Assembly (NCBI GenBank): GCA_036346395.1
Contig: JAYEVG010000034.1
Location: 124,001 to 188,000 of the forward strand
Direction of reading: 5' to 3'
From: Hsuehochloa calcarea
Taxonomy: Eukaryota > Streptophyta > Magnoliopsida > Poales > Poaceae
Length of the DNA stretch: 64,000 nucleotides
Numbering within the stretch: the first letter of the stretch is position 1; each line of letters begins with the position of its first letter. Positions 10,215-22,000 of the stretch are shown here, in pieces. The notes below the pieces were generated by a model, which worked only from the letters and a program-made list of their open reading frames with translations, made no database searches and had not been told where the DNA came from. The position numbers and the translations under genes were made by a program.

Positions 10215-12747
10215 CTAGATGCGTCGTGACTGGCGTCTTCCACGGGCGGGGTGTTTCAGTGCGTCGTTGGTCACCCACTTCACCTGCCCCTGCCAGAGGT
10301 CTCTGTAGTGCATGTCCAGCCCGTACGAATGGAACTGGGCACCCCAAGTGGCATAGAGGTGGTGGATATCGTAGTACTCAAAAATGTAACGCTCCGAAGA
10401 CTGCCGCCACGCCGCGTACACATGGGAGTATGGTTTGTGCAGAAGCCGCGGCTTGTTGCAGTTGCACGATGCTTCTTCACCAATCGTGCAGACCTGCTTA
10501 CGATCCCCTCTAGCGTGGCCCATCACGTACTTCTCCCTGAGCCGGATCTCGAACTTCTGCCTGATGCCATCCATGGTACGAGTGGTGTGCGATCGCGCCT
10601 TGCTGATCTTTTTCTCCATGTAGGCATGCATTACTTCGTAGAATTGCTTACCATCCTCCATATGCTTCTTGACCATCATGGCTCTGTTAACGAAGTATCC
10701 GATGGTACGGTTCCAGCTCTCCTCCATGATCGCCGTGATCGGCAGGGAGCGGACACCCTTGAGGACACCGTTGTACACCTCCGACATGTCGGTCGTCATG
10801 ATCCCGTACCTCGCACCATCGGTGTCGTGCAGCAGGGACCATTTCTCCAGGTCAGGTGCGTGCGAGTTAACCCACTGTGTGAATTCCCCAACTCTCGTGG
10901 ATCCTCCAGCCGCTGCCCCTGCCTCGGCATTCGCCGAGTCCCTTACATGTTTCGCGGTCTCCTCATCGAGCTGTCTCCACACCGCTTTGAACTTTCTCCT
11001 TTGGTTCTGCATGCAGAGCTTCTTGAATATTTTCATGAGGTCCTTGCTTCGAAACCTTATGTGGAAGTTGGCCGCGAGATGCCTCATGCACCAACGGCTC
11101 CTTACATCGTTCCACTGGAGAACGGCGGCTGCATCCCGCTTTGGATCGTGCTCAACGCGGACATCAAGCCAGCATTTGCTGTCTGAGATGACACACACAC
11201 CTGGTCGATCTTGGACCACCGCCTGCTTCACATTGCATAGGAACCACAACCAGCTATCCGTGTTCTCGCTCTCAACAATTGCGAAGGCCACATGGACTAA
11301 CTGGTCGTTCGCATCAGCTGCAACGTCGGTGTGGATGGTACCCTTGTACTTCCCACATAGGAAGGTGCCATCTATCGTCAGCACGGGACGACAATGCTTG
11401 AAAGCTTCGATCGCCTGACGGAAGGCTCAGAAGACCCTATCAAGAACAAGACAATTGGGCCCTTCCGTCGGATGCACCCGCTCAAGCTTGTTTATGTATG
11501 TCCCGGGATTACATTCTGCGATTTGATGCAGAAATCTTGGTACTAGGTTGTAGGCCTCTTCGAATGTGCCGAACATTCGCTCGACGACCTTGCGTTTCGC
11601 CCGCCATGCCGTCTTGTAGCTGACCAGGAACCCCACAATATTGGCAACCTCTACCATGAGGAGGTTTGGCGAAATGGACACATCTACAGTGACGAGGTGG
11701 CTTATCATGTTGGCAACATACGAGGAGGTCATATTGCGATGCCTGTGAAGCGGCTCAGCTAACTCGCATGTGTGGTCCTTCAGCACCGTTATCCGAAAAC
11801 CCATGCCAGCAGCCATGAACCACTGCGCACGGACCTTGCCAGCGCAGGATTCATTAACACACCTGACGATGTAGGTGTCGGGGTTGGACCTCTGCACCCG
11901 ATACATCCGACCGATGTTAACGGCGTATTTAGCAATAGCATGCTGGGCGGCGCTCTTGTCAGGGAAGCGCTGCCCTAGGAGCAGGGTGTCATCATTGAAC
12001 CCCCACTGAGCCCCCTCCCGATGTGGCAGAACCAGCGATGTCGTTGCAACGTCGTCCAATTGTGAGGGGACGTAAGCAATGTCAGTGGTCACAAAACCAC
12101 CAACTGCATTTCCTCCCGTACCAGCTTCTCCGTCTTCGTCGTCTTCCGAACTAGTTGTTTCCACGTCCTCCACGCTTTCCACCTCGTCCACCTGGTCGGT
12201 CAGGTACTCGTGACAATCAATACGAGCTGCCCACTATCTCTCCACTCCTTCATTGGGCTCGAAATTGACAGCACGCCTCCTCAGGTCTCCATCGCCCACG
12301 TCTTTGCCAGCGTCTCCTCTAACACCGGAGACCAACGCAGGCTCCTCCCAACCAGCAGCTTCACCGAAACCACCCACACCGGATGTACCCGTCCTCTCCA
12401 CGAACTGAACGTAGACCATCGGCCGTGCATATATCGTAGCAGCGGGGTTGCAAACAACCCAAATGTAATTGGCCCATGAAGCATCACATGTGACCTTGAT
12501 AAGTTGTCAAACGGTCTCGTCTGCACCACCCGCAACCGAGGGACACACTGTCTCGATGCGCAGCTTCTTCCTTCCAGTGGCGCGATCGAACGCGGAACGC
12601 ACGCACCGCCTTAGCTCCGAGAGGCCCATGTCCTTCAGAGACGGCGCCCGGATCACGGTGCGGTCGCAACTTGACAGTCGCGCGTGCGATTCTGTCATGT
12701 ACGAGATCGTCCCCGTGGAACACGAACAGATCTTGAATCCCCGCCAT
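10215..12747 (-). pseudogene. MuDR/MULE transposase, three nonsense codons and one frameshift
   Basis: DDE transposase of the Mutator superfamily. ATG 12747 begins MAGIQDLFVFHGDD; a small frameshift follows near 12700 (VFHGDDLV to MTESHARLSS). The frame then runs to 10215 interrupted by TGA near 12507, TAG near 12234 and TGA at 11427-11429. The last replaces the expected Trp in the RVF-W-AF segment before the catalytic core. Recognisable parts: the MuDR N-terminal region (QRFPDKSAAQHAIAKYA, CAGKVRAQW), the core starting TIDGTFLCGKYKGT (first catalytic Asp), and a SWIM-type zinc motif CNCNKPRLLHKPYSH near the C-terminus. The final TAG (10215-10217) follows RRQSRRI and may itself be premature, since NNMDDNP continues in frame. 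Without these changes it would be a full-length transposase of more than 840 residues. Confidence 0.85.
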
Positions 12748-13899
12748 GAAGTACCTAATACATGAGCAACTTCCTGACACTTCTGTAATTTCTTCGTAAT
12801 TCAACGTACTACTGAACACAAAAATTACATGGTTGTAGGTTCAGTCGAATTTGTGTTTAAATATTTTGCGAAAAAATTACACAATACTACTGGACCCAAA
12901 AATTACGTGGTTTGCAAGGGAATAAAATTGGAATAAAATTTTGAGATCAACGTAAATTTATTCATTCCAAATGGAGTTCATATGATTTTTCTATCCATGA
13001 AAGGTTGAAGTTAATTTCATTTCTACTATAAAAAAATCAAAATTTTCTGGGGTACTACAAAGTGTCAAACCTGTTCCAAGTTAAAGTAAAAAAAAAACAA
13101 CAAAATTAATTTAACTAAATTTGGAGTTCACTTAAAATATTTATGAATTTTTTTAACTAACTCGAATTTACAGTACGAAAATAAATCACTTCAGATTTTC
13201 CCAAAGCATTTTTAAGTTTTCATACCCGTGTTAGACTTAGCCTATAGCAATGACATGCAGGGTCTACTACATGGAATTCCTTGTCATTTAATTTCTGAAA
13301 TAAAAACTTACTGACAGGTGGGGCCCGTTTGTCATTGGCGCCGTCTACTGCATAGTGCATGGACCGAAGATCAATACGCCCGATTAAGAGTACATAGACA
13401 ACACGTTTCGTGGGTCCCGACCGTCGGCGACTCTATTTCAATTCTACCCGACCGTCGGTGACTCTATTTCAATTCTACTTCTACTTCGCCGAACGACCTC
13501 TGAATATTTTGATATTTTATGATCAGGTCCGTGACAGTACCAAATTTTTTTACCGACATAAAATTGACAACACTAACAACAATAAGTCTGCTAAGTCAAC
13601 TAATTACAGCCTAATCGCAATGCTAACTACTGAGTCTTCTAATTACTTGCTAATCACACCGTCTTTCAATTTTGCGTCCGAACGCTAAGTCAAAATACAC
13701 CAACTGCAGAATTATAACTACTCAGTTGCTATCATTTATCTAATTATATCATAATCACATTGCTAAAACTAACTACAACTACAACTGGATGCGAATGCAC
13801 ATACCTTTTATACGGCCTCGCTTCTCCTCCTCTTAGGAGGCTGTTTGCTTTCTCGCCGCTAGCGCTAACCTTCTCTCGCCGCTAGCTCGCAGACGGCCT
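12748..13899. other. AT-rich region upstream of the MULE transposase
   Basis: AT-rich sequence that would carry the promoter of the - strand transposase. No gene is recognised. A 31-bp unit (CCCGACCGTCGGYGACTCTA...) is directly duplicated at 13416-13446 and 13447-13477. Confidence 0.5.
13416..13477. repeat. 31-bp direct tandem duplication
   Basis: Two adjacent 31-bp copies differing at one base. Each contains the palindrome CCGACCGTCGG or its CCGACCGTCGGT variant. Confidence 0.9.
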
Positions 13900-14220
13900 T
13901 CAAATGAGCTGTTGCGGCCTTCTTATGGACGCGAGCGACAAGCGACTAGTCGAGCACGCATACGCACGAGCGAGGCGGAGGCGGCTGGGCTCGGCGACAC
14001 GGCGGTGGGCGCTGGCGCGTGGCGGTGGGAGCAACTCTTTGTCGTCGGGGCGGCATCGAGTTGCTACCACCGTAGCCTTGGGTTGGCCCAAGACGCCCGG
14101 CCTCGGCGTGGCGTGGCGACGCTGCCGCCGCCCCCGACGGCGGCAGTGCGCCACGCGAACGGTCGGTGGCACTGCTGCCGTCGGGACGGCGGCGGGTGAC
14201 TCTTCTGCCGTGCCCGACCG
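13900..14220. other. GC-rich segment inside the right end of the MULE
   Basis: Strong GC bias with open frames on both strands but no recognised domain. It lies between the transposase promoter region and the right inverted repeat, and may be a captured gene fragment or a leader. Function is not assignable. Confidence 0.35.
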
Positions 14221-14340
14221 CAGCAGGTGGGTACGGAGGGCTAGATTTGGAATTTTGAGATTACAGAGGCTATTCTTGGAATTTTTGTGCGTAATACAAC
14301 CAAATCAGTCCAAAATTCCAGCGCTTCCACCGCACGATGG
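14221..14340. repeat. Right inverted repeat of the MULE
   Basis: Reverse complement of 4141-4269 with scattered differences; CAGCAGGTGGGTAC at 14221-14234 is perfect. Just outside, CGGTAGCGTTTACGT occurs twice (near 14345 and 14368). Confidence 0.65.
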
Positions 14341-14719
14341 CCGTACGGTAGCGTTTACGTATCGGCTCGGTAGCGTTTACGTGTGACTTGTTGGTCGTAC
14401 TGCACGATGATCATGCGATGAAGACTTTATTTCTATACACCCTACGCAACGAGTGTTATTTTTACAAATATGACCGCAAACAGCGTCCAGTAGTGCCATT
14501 TGTTCCCGGTTCCAGACAGCTGGCGCTGTATGAAGTGAACAGTTGTGTTAAATCCCAATTTAACAAACTCGAAGGGCTCAAACACAAAAGGCACCTCCAA
14601 ACCGGATAATCCTCCACGATAGCGAAGCAGAGGCCTTCAAAAAACCAACGCCTCCCGGATCTGCTCTTCGTTGCTCTCCTTCCACCCTCATCCCCACCCG
14701 GCCTCTCCTCTCCCTCGTC
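14341..14719 (+). promoter_or_regulatory. Upstream region of RPS10
   Basis: Covers the interval between the MULE right repeat and the RPS10 start codon and must include promoter and 5' UTR. No certain TATA box is seen. The last 100 bases are CT-rich, as is usual for plant 5' leaders. The MULE therefore ends less than 400 bp upstream of the start codon. Confidence 0.4.
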
Positions 14720-17700
14720 ATGGCCGTCTCCACCTCCACCTCCTCCCAGTTCCCCCTCCTCTTCCTCCACCGCTCCGCCGCAAGCTCTAGCCCCACTGCC
14801 CTCTCCTTCCCTCCTCCTCCGCGCGTCCCCGCTCCGCTCCCGCGCCGCCGGGGCAGCCCGCCCACCGAGACCCTCTCCAACGACAAAGCCTCCGACGCGC
14901 CTCCGGTACATGACTAGCCAGCCTGATATATTAGCATGTGTTTTCGAGTATTTCTAGTGCAAAACTTGTGAATTGTTATGTATACAGTGGATTATATATG
15001 TGCGTTTCCAAACTTTCCCATTTTGTGACGTGCGATTACATGGAGGCATTTGTTCAGTTCACATCTGCTAGAATTGTTATGCTTGTTGTTTCAGGCAGCG
15101 GAGGGAACAGGAATTCCGATGCCGTCGTCGATTGGGGATGATGGGGAGCAGGTACCTTATCCAACCGTCTAATATATGATTGTAGTAATGTCATTGCTGC
15201 GGTTGTATTGCAAAATTTCATTGTTAGCATCTAGCATCAGTTTCCCATTCATTACCTCATGCTTTGTATACCATAACAAATGAAAAGCAGTATATGATAC
15301 ATGAGTATGTTGGTAAGTTGAGCTAAAAAGTAATTCAGCGTTCTACTTAACATAGTGAGTAGTGACATTACGTGGAGGACACTCTTCGTGGTTTATTGGT
15401 CAGACAAACGATGGGCTAGGTTGCAATCAGCACATACCTTAAGGTGTTTGACTTATAGTATAATATTGCTGGTGTGAGTATGATTTGGATGTTGGAATTA
15501 TATGGTAGTGTCACCTTACATAGTGTAACGTCCTTAATGTTTGGGAGTTAAGAGTTACGTTGAGTTGCCAGCACACTATCTAAGAGATTGTACATGAAAT
15601 GAGGTGCTGTCTAACCATGAAATGAGGTGCTGTCTATCCTTAAAGTCTTTCCTTTTTAACCGGAGAAAGGAAGTATCAAAGTCATATGTGGCAAATGCTG
15701 CAAGTTGTTTAAAGGTCGACAGTGGTGTAGATTGCCAGGTTCAACCAAATGCTAGAATGCCTTCCGGATGAAAGTGGGCTAACTACTTGTGTTTCCCTTT
15801 ATCACTTTCAAAGTTTTCTGTCCATTCCTGTTCTTTTCCTCCTTGGAATTTGGTATATATTGCCGAAGGTACTTTTGGTGGTACTGGAAAAAAGATGAGC
15901 CCAATTGTTTATTCTAATGAAAAGAAGATATGAGATCATTTATATTCTACATAGCAGAAAAACCAAAGCAATGGCGAAGACAATGTTGCTAACCTCTTTT
16001 TTCGATACAACTATGGTACCATGGTTCTCCATAACACCCCAGCCGTTAGTACCACTTTGCCAATTTACAATGAGTTACACTTTCATATAATGTCCGCTGG
16101 ATTAAATCGTAGCACTTCTAGATTAACCCTTTTGGACGAAGCGAGGATGAAAGCCCAAGCGACGTGCTATGCATGTGTGTCCTCCCCGCATGGGGGTTGG
16201 GCTTTGAGTGAATTTTGGGCCACAGGACGAAAGCCCAAGCGACCCGCTACACATGGGTGCCCGTCCCACGTGGGGCCTAGGCTTTGAGCAAATTTTGGGC
16301 CACAGGATGGTACGAATGGAGCTTTGCCAAGAACATTCGATTAATGGTTTGGAAGATTCTAGTCTAACTAATTTTTTAATTTGGCCCTTTACCTCACTTG
16401 AACGCCCTATCCTCTCACTCTTGTAGGTTTCTCCATGTCACTAGTCCACTGAATTTTCTCTAACCATCTGCCTTCCATTTTCCATTTTATTCCCATTGTT
16501 TTGATTATCTTCTGTTCTTTTTTTGTTCCTCCAATGTTAGTGCATAGATGCAAATGATTTTATATCGATTTGTTAGGGGCATTCTTTCTGCTATTAGCTT
16601 CTGTTACATCTTGGTCTAAAGGATTGATTTGCTGGGGTCTGTGGGACTGAGAGAAAGTAAATTATGAATTATCACAAAAACTGATAAACCCTTTTAGGTA
16701 TAATTTGTACCTATTTGTTTATCTTCCTTGGAACCTCCTTTCATTGGGTTCTAACTTCTAATATTGTTGGTGTTGGACAACTGAAGATCATTTTCTATGA
16801 CCCAGATTGTGTTTTACCTTAGGTGAATACTCAATAGTAATCTGCCAATGGCCACTCCCTATCACTATATTCTTTCTTTCTTGCTTATCGTTTTCCATTT
16901 GTTAAGCATGTCTACTGTGCATGTCTGTGTGCAGTTGCCGTTTGGTGCTACTACTGGAAAAGAAACTGTTACGAGGCCTTGTGCACAGTTGCACTCCTTT
17001 AGTGATTCCTTCAGTATAGCACAAGAGAAAATAGTGATAACAAACAGTTATGGAGAGAAACTCGTTGGTGTTTTGCACGACGCTGGATCTAAGGATACTA
17101 TAGTGTTGTGCCATGGATTTAGGTCATCAAAGGAAAGTAGAACCATATTGGGTCTTGCTGATGCATTAACATTAGAGAAGATTAGCGTATTCCGTTTTGA
17201 TTTCGCTGGCAATGGAGAATGAAGGTACATTTCAGTATGGCAACTACAACAGAGAAATGGACGATTTGAGTGATGTAATCCTACATTTCGAGAAACACAA
17301 ATGTGACACCCGTGCTATTGCTGGCCACATTAAGGGAGGAAATGTGGTAATCCTTTATGCATCCATGTATCAAGATGTATCCAGTGTTATTAACATGTCT
17401 GGAATATTTGATCTGAAACGTGGATTTGGAGATCGACTAGGAAATGATTATATGAAAACGATAAATCGGTATGGTTTCATTGATGTGGGACAGAAAACAG
17501 GACATTCCATCTACCGTGTAACCAAAGAAAGTCTGATGGATTGTCTTAAGACAGATATGCAGAGTGCATGCATATCTATTGACCCTAACTGCAGGGTGTT
17601 GACAGTCCATGGTTCTGATGATGACGTTGTGCCATTGGAGGATGCTCTAGAATTTCATAAATATATAAGCATATTATGAAGGAGCTGATCATAGATATAC

Positions 17701-18454
17701 ATCTCATCAGCTTGAGTTGGCTAATATTGTACTGAAATTTCTTAAATTTGGGTGAGAGAAGGTTGTTGGAACAAATGTAACCACACATTACATTCTTTGT
17801 CCCAATATTTATGTTATGGAGGGGGGAGGGGGGCTTTTTACCTGTACGTACCTTACCATATTTGGTTTAGTTAGCTTTATAATGTTAAGGTGTCCATTCT
17901 TCTGGCCCTATTAGTTGACTTTCATGGAAAAGTATGACGCGTGTCCATCATACAGGAAAATGAAGTTTTTAAGCTTTCGTTTCAGTATTGCCAACTTCCT
18001 TACCGTAATTGTCATTATCTTACCTAATTATTAACCTTAATCAACTGCATATTTTGATTTAGTATTTCCTCAGTTTACCTGCAAAAGTTGATATTATTTG
18101 TAGAACTAACACCATTTAGTGTCAATATTTTCCTGTTTTCAGCTGGCACCTAAGCAGAAGATCAGAATCAAGCTGAGGTCTTACTGGGTCCCATTGATCG
18201 AGGACTCCTGCAAGAAGATCATTGAAGCTGCGAAAACAACCAATGCAAAGACCATGGGTCCAGTTCCTCTGCCAACCAAGCGGAGAATATATTGTGTGCT
18301 CAATTCTCCCCACGTGCACAAAGATTCAAGGTTCCATTTGGAGATACGAACGCATCAGCGACTGATTGATATCATGTATCCGACTGCCCAAACAATCGAT
18401 TCGTTGATGCAGCTCCAGCTCCCCGCCGGTGTGGATGTCGAGGTTAAGCTATGA
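14720..18454 (+). CDS. RPS10: 30S ribosomal protein S10, chloroplastic (nuclear gene)
   Basis: Plastid small-subunit ribosomal protein uS10, made in the cytosol and imported. Exons: 14720-14905, 15095-15151 and 18143-18454, all phase 0 with GT/AG borders, giving 184 residues. Exon 1 encodes a Ser/Pro/Ala-rich, Arg-containing N-terminus (MAVSTSTSSQFPLLFLHRS) typical of a plastid transit peptide. Exon 2 gives a short acidic linker. Exon 3 holds the whole S10 fold: KIRIKLRSYWVPLIEDSCKK, the conserved loop TMGPVPLPTKRRIYCVLNSP (uS10 signature GPxPLPT) and THQRLIDI. It ends VDVEVKL before TGA. The 103-residue C-terminal domain matches bacterial S10 in length. The gene looks intact. The second intron is about 3 kb and contains a decayed hydrolase copy. 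Confidence 0.95.
16144..16303. repeat. 80-bp tandem duplication in RPS10 intron 2
   Basis: Two diverged copies (16144-16223, 16224-16303), each starting AGGAYGAAAGCCCAAGCGAC and ending AATTTTGGGCCAC. Confidence 0.9.
16930..17755 (+). pseudogene. Alpha/beta-hydrolase (serine hydrolase) processed pseudogene
   Basis: Intronless hydrolase-fold sequence inside RPS10 intron 2. Seen in order: VLCHGFRSSKESRTI (the HGF segment near the oxyanion hole), RFDFAGNGE, then a frame break near 17219 where about two bases appear lost. After it come YGNYNREMDDL, AGHIKGGNVVILYAS (the nucleophile elbow), RVLTVHGSDDDVVP (acid-residue loop) and, after a second frame break near 17670, GADHRYTSHQLELA with the catalytic His. 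The elbow GxSxG is GHIKGG here, so the nucleophilic Ser is Ile. Two frameshifts plus the lost nucleophile make it non-functional. Lack of introns suggests retroposition, but no poly(A) tract or target duplication was identified. The 5' limit is approximate. Confidence 0.8.
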
Positions 18455-18603
18455 TTCCACTGGAGCTGAACTTTTTAAAATTTGATGTCATGTAATGCTC
18501 TTTTCTGCAGACTTTCTAGTCTATCCTTTCGCTATGTGAGACTTAAAACAAATGTAGATCCTGTGACAGGAAAAACTGTTCAGATATGAATATCTTGCAG
18601 GTT
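18455..18603 (+). other. 3' UTR of RPS10
   Basis: Follows the RPS10 stop and leads into the duplicated flank-plus-LTR segment. The exact poly(A) site is not determined. Confidence 0.45.
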
Positions 18604-18933
18604 GAACGAGATTATTTATATAAGTTATATCGATGTTCTGGTTACACTACAATTTCTGTAAGGCGCGGAACTGTCTGACCTAGAGGTTTAGAAATATGTA
18701 GATTTGTTTGGGAATAATTGTTGTGTGTATTCCACACCTTTAATTTATAGTCTATATAAAATAGAGTTTAATTCTAATACAACTCGTTATTTAGAGCTAA
18801 CACGAACGAGATTATTTATATAAGTTATATCGATGTTCTGGTTACACTACAATTTTTGTAAGGTGCGGAACTGTCTGACCTAGAGGTTTAGGAATATGTA
18901 GATTTGTTTGGGAATAATTGTTGTGTGTATCAT
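18604..18933. repeat. ~200-bp direct duplication of host flank plus copia LTR
   Basis: GAACGAGATTATTTATATAA starts at 18604 and again at 18804, a 200-bp offset. Each copy has about 93 bp of flanking sequence followed by copia LTR sequence (TGTAGATTTGTTTGGGAAT at 18697 and 18897). The left LTR copy is incomplete and runs to about 18803. Confidence 0.9.
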
Positions 18934-19028
18934 GTAGGATCTTACATCTTTTATTTATAGGCTCTTTCTAAAAATGAGTCCAACTCTAATATAACTTGTT
19001 ATTTAGATCTAACACGGACTCTTCAACA
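18897..19028 (-). repeat. 3' LTR of the first copia element
   Basis: 132 bp. It begins TGTAGATTTG and ends CTTCAACA on the + strand; read on the - strand it starts TGTTGAAGAG. Confidence 0.85.
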
Positions 19029-19090
19029 CACCCTCACAAGATAGATTGAAGATATCAATCATGTCCATCTTGTTATATATTGTAGTACAC

Positions 19091-22000
19091 TCAACCTAAC
19101 CTTTTAGTAAAACAACCAGCTAACTGTTTATCATATTTAACATATTTTATCTTTAATATTCTGCCATCAAGCTTTTCCTTGATGTAAAATCTATCAATCT
19201 CAACGTGCTTGGTACGATCATGTTGAACTGGGCTGTTAGCAATGTTGATTGCAGGTTTATTGTCACAATGCAACACCAAGAGATTATTCCTCCATACCCG
19301 AAGCTCGGACAATAAACTCTTCATATCATTTCACTTACACTCAATGCTATTGCTCTGTACTATGCCTCTGCAGTAGAGCGAGCCACAACCTCCTACTTCT
19401 TGCTTCTCCATGACACAAGATTACCTTCCACAAAGATTCAATATCCAGAGATAGACCTCCTGTCATACACACTGCTCGCCCAATCAGCATCACAATACCC
19501 GTCCACATTCACATGTTAATTCTTCCTGAACCAAAAGCCTTTCCCAGGGCTACTCTTCAAATATCGCAGGATTCGATAGACAACATCCTTGTGTTCTGTT
19601 ATGTGATCATGCATATATCGACTAATCACACTTACTACATATGAAAAATCAGGTCTTGTATGACACAAATAGATAAGACGCCTAATAAGCCTTTGATAAA
19701 CTTCCTTGTCAACTGGATCTCCTGACTCAGCACATAGCTTGTGATTCCTATCAATAGGTGAGGTAATAGGGCGACACCTAAGCATACCTGTTTCCGCCAA
19801 CAGATCAAGAACATATTTCTTTTGGGAGAGAACTATACCCTTCGAAGAACGAGCAATCTCGATTCCAAGAAAGTATCGAAGAGCTCTAGGATTTTTCATC
19901 TCAAATGCCTCTCCCTGTCTTTTCTTCAAAAACTTGATTTCCTCGGTATCATCTTGAGTGATCACACTACCATCAACATAGATTGACAATATAGTGATAT
20001 GTGATCCTCTATGCCTATAAAATACAGTATGATCTCCATTGCACTGAGAACAGCCCATACTATAGACTGTACGCCTGAATCTATCAAACCACACCCTTGG
20101 AGATTGCTTCAGACCGTACAACGACTTCTTGAGTTTACACACCTTCCTCTCAGTCTGCTTATTCTCAAAGCCTGGAGGAATTTCCATGTATACATCCTCT
20201 TGTAAATCACCATGTAGATCTTCACATCCAACTGATGTAGGGGCCATACGAAGTTAGATGCACAGAAGATCAACGTTCTTCTGTGTTCATCTTCGCCCTT
20301 GGTGCAAAGGTCTCATCATAGTCTATCCTATATGTTTGACTATAACCTTTTACAACCAGTCGTGCCTTGTATCTCTCTATCTTGCCTTCAGGAGTTTGCT
20401 TAATTGTAAACACCAATTTGCATTCTATTGCCCTTTTTCCTGCTGGAAGTGGAACAAGATCTCATGCATTGTTCTTTTGAAGTGCACTAAGTTCCTCTTT
20501 CATAGCATCCTTCCACTTAGGATCCTGCTTAGCAGCTCGCCAATCCTTTGTAATATGCACTGTCTGAAGAGATGCAATGAATGCTTTGTATGCAGGTGAG
20601 ATATAGGAATATAAGATGAAATTTGCAATGTCATGCTCAAAGCCATACCGGACCGGAGGTTTTCCTGTATTATCTGTAGTTTCCCTACATTGTGCAAGTG
20701 GTAACTCTAGATGAGAGTGATTAGAATGAACATTACCACTCGCCCCAATAGGAGGCAAGGAACTTGATGGAGAGAGACCCGAGAAGGGATTTGAGATTGG
20801 ATCAAGCGGCAAAGGTTGGTATTGGAAAATTTCGCTCAGCTATGGCAATGCCTACTGTTGTAAAGCTCCACCATTAGTGGCTCAGGTGTTGACTGCTTGT
20901 CTCTCAGCTTCTCCCTCTATTTCCCAAAGCGTCTTCACTGATAAATCTTCAATTTTTTTGGGCTATTACATCTCTCGCATATTCCGTAGGTTTGGGCACG
21001 GAATTGTCCCCACAATGACTTCTTTTTCTCGTTGACTCTCTTTATTCTCACCCTCTCGACTGTCACCCTCAGTCATAGGAGAGAACTCCAAAAACTAATC
21101 AATGGTACATCCACTCGTGTAGTAATGCCCAAACTCCCGGAATGTCACATCCATACGAATAACCTTCGTTCAACTCGGTTCCAGCATCTATAGCCCTTCT
21201 GACTTGATGAATAGCCTATAAAGATACATTTCAACGCTTGTGGATCCAACTTGCCAACCGTTGGTCGGTGTTCTCGTACAAAACACACACAACCAAACAC
21301 CTTAGAAGGCACCTTGAACTCCCGTTGACCCAAAAGAGGTTCAGCTGGAGACCTCATCCCAAGTATTCGAGACGATATGCGATTGATGAGATACGCTGCT
21401 GTCGTCACTGCCTCGCTCCACTATCCCTTTGGCACATTCATCTGAAACATGAGTGAATGTGCTACTTTCAACAAATATCTATTCTTCCTTTCAGCCACTC
21501 CATTCTGAGGTAGAGTTCTTGGACAAGTAGTCTGATGAAGTATCCCCTCTTCTGAGAGATACACTGCAAACTCCTTGTTAACATACTCAGTTTCATTATC
21601 TGTTCGAAGAATCTGAACCTTGGCATCAAACTGAGTAGCAACCATCCTATGAAAGTCCAAAAAACACCAAAGGACCTCGGTCCTGTGCTTCATCATATAA
21701 ATCCAAGTCATACGAGTATAGCAATCAATAAATGTGACAAACCACTTAAAACCACTCACAGAAGTAACTAAGCACGGATCCCAAACATCCGAATGTATTA
21801 ATATAAAAGGTTCATAACTCCGAAGACCAATACTACTATATGTAGACCGTGTATGCTTTTCAAACTCACAAGCATCACACACCAGTTTACTCTTGTCTAC
21901 CCTTTATAACAAATCAGGGTATAACTGACTTAAACTCGCAAATGATAAATGTCCTAAGCGACGATGATGTAACAAAATTTCTCTCTTGATTCCTCCTACA

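Larger units (their letters stand above)
4141..14340 (-). mobile_element. Mutator-like (MULE) composite carrying transposase, PMD and zinc-finger genes
   Basis: A roughly 10-kb block bounded by diverged inverted repeats (4141-4269 and 14221-14340). All recognisable genes lie on the - strand: MuDR-type transposase (12747 to 10215), plant-mobile-domain gene (9851 to 7326), GRF-zinc-finger/membrane protein (6958 to 6450) and a CGFRKWID-containing gene (5558 to 4839). A 62-bp tandem array lies between the last two. PMD genes and GRF fingers are known passengers of plant transposons, so one mobile unit is the simplest reading. No 9-bp target duplication was found next to the repeats, so the true ends are uncertain and nested insertions cannot be excluded. 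Every gene carries disabling changes. Confidence 0.62.
15152..18142 (+). other. Large intron 2 of RPS10 with inserted sequence
   Basis: A 2,991-bp intron starting GTACCT and ending TTTTCCTGTTTTCAG. It contains an 80-bp tandem duplication (16144-16303) and an intronless alpha/beta-hydrolase pseudogene (about 16930-17755) on the same strand. The rest is AT-rich with nothing recognised. Confidence 0.85.

Noticed and set aside
10251..11186. 311-residue + strand open frame
   Set aside because: Antisense to the conserved MULE transposase core; no domain of its own.
4132..14349. 9-bp MULE target duplication
   Set aside because: The nine bases outside the two inverted repeats (GGCACCCCT and CCGTACGGT) do not match.
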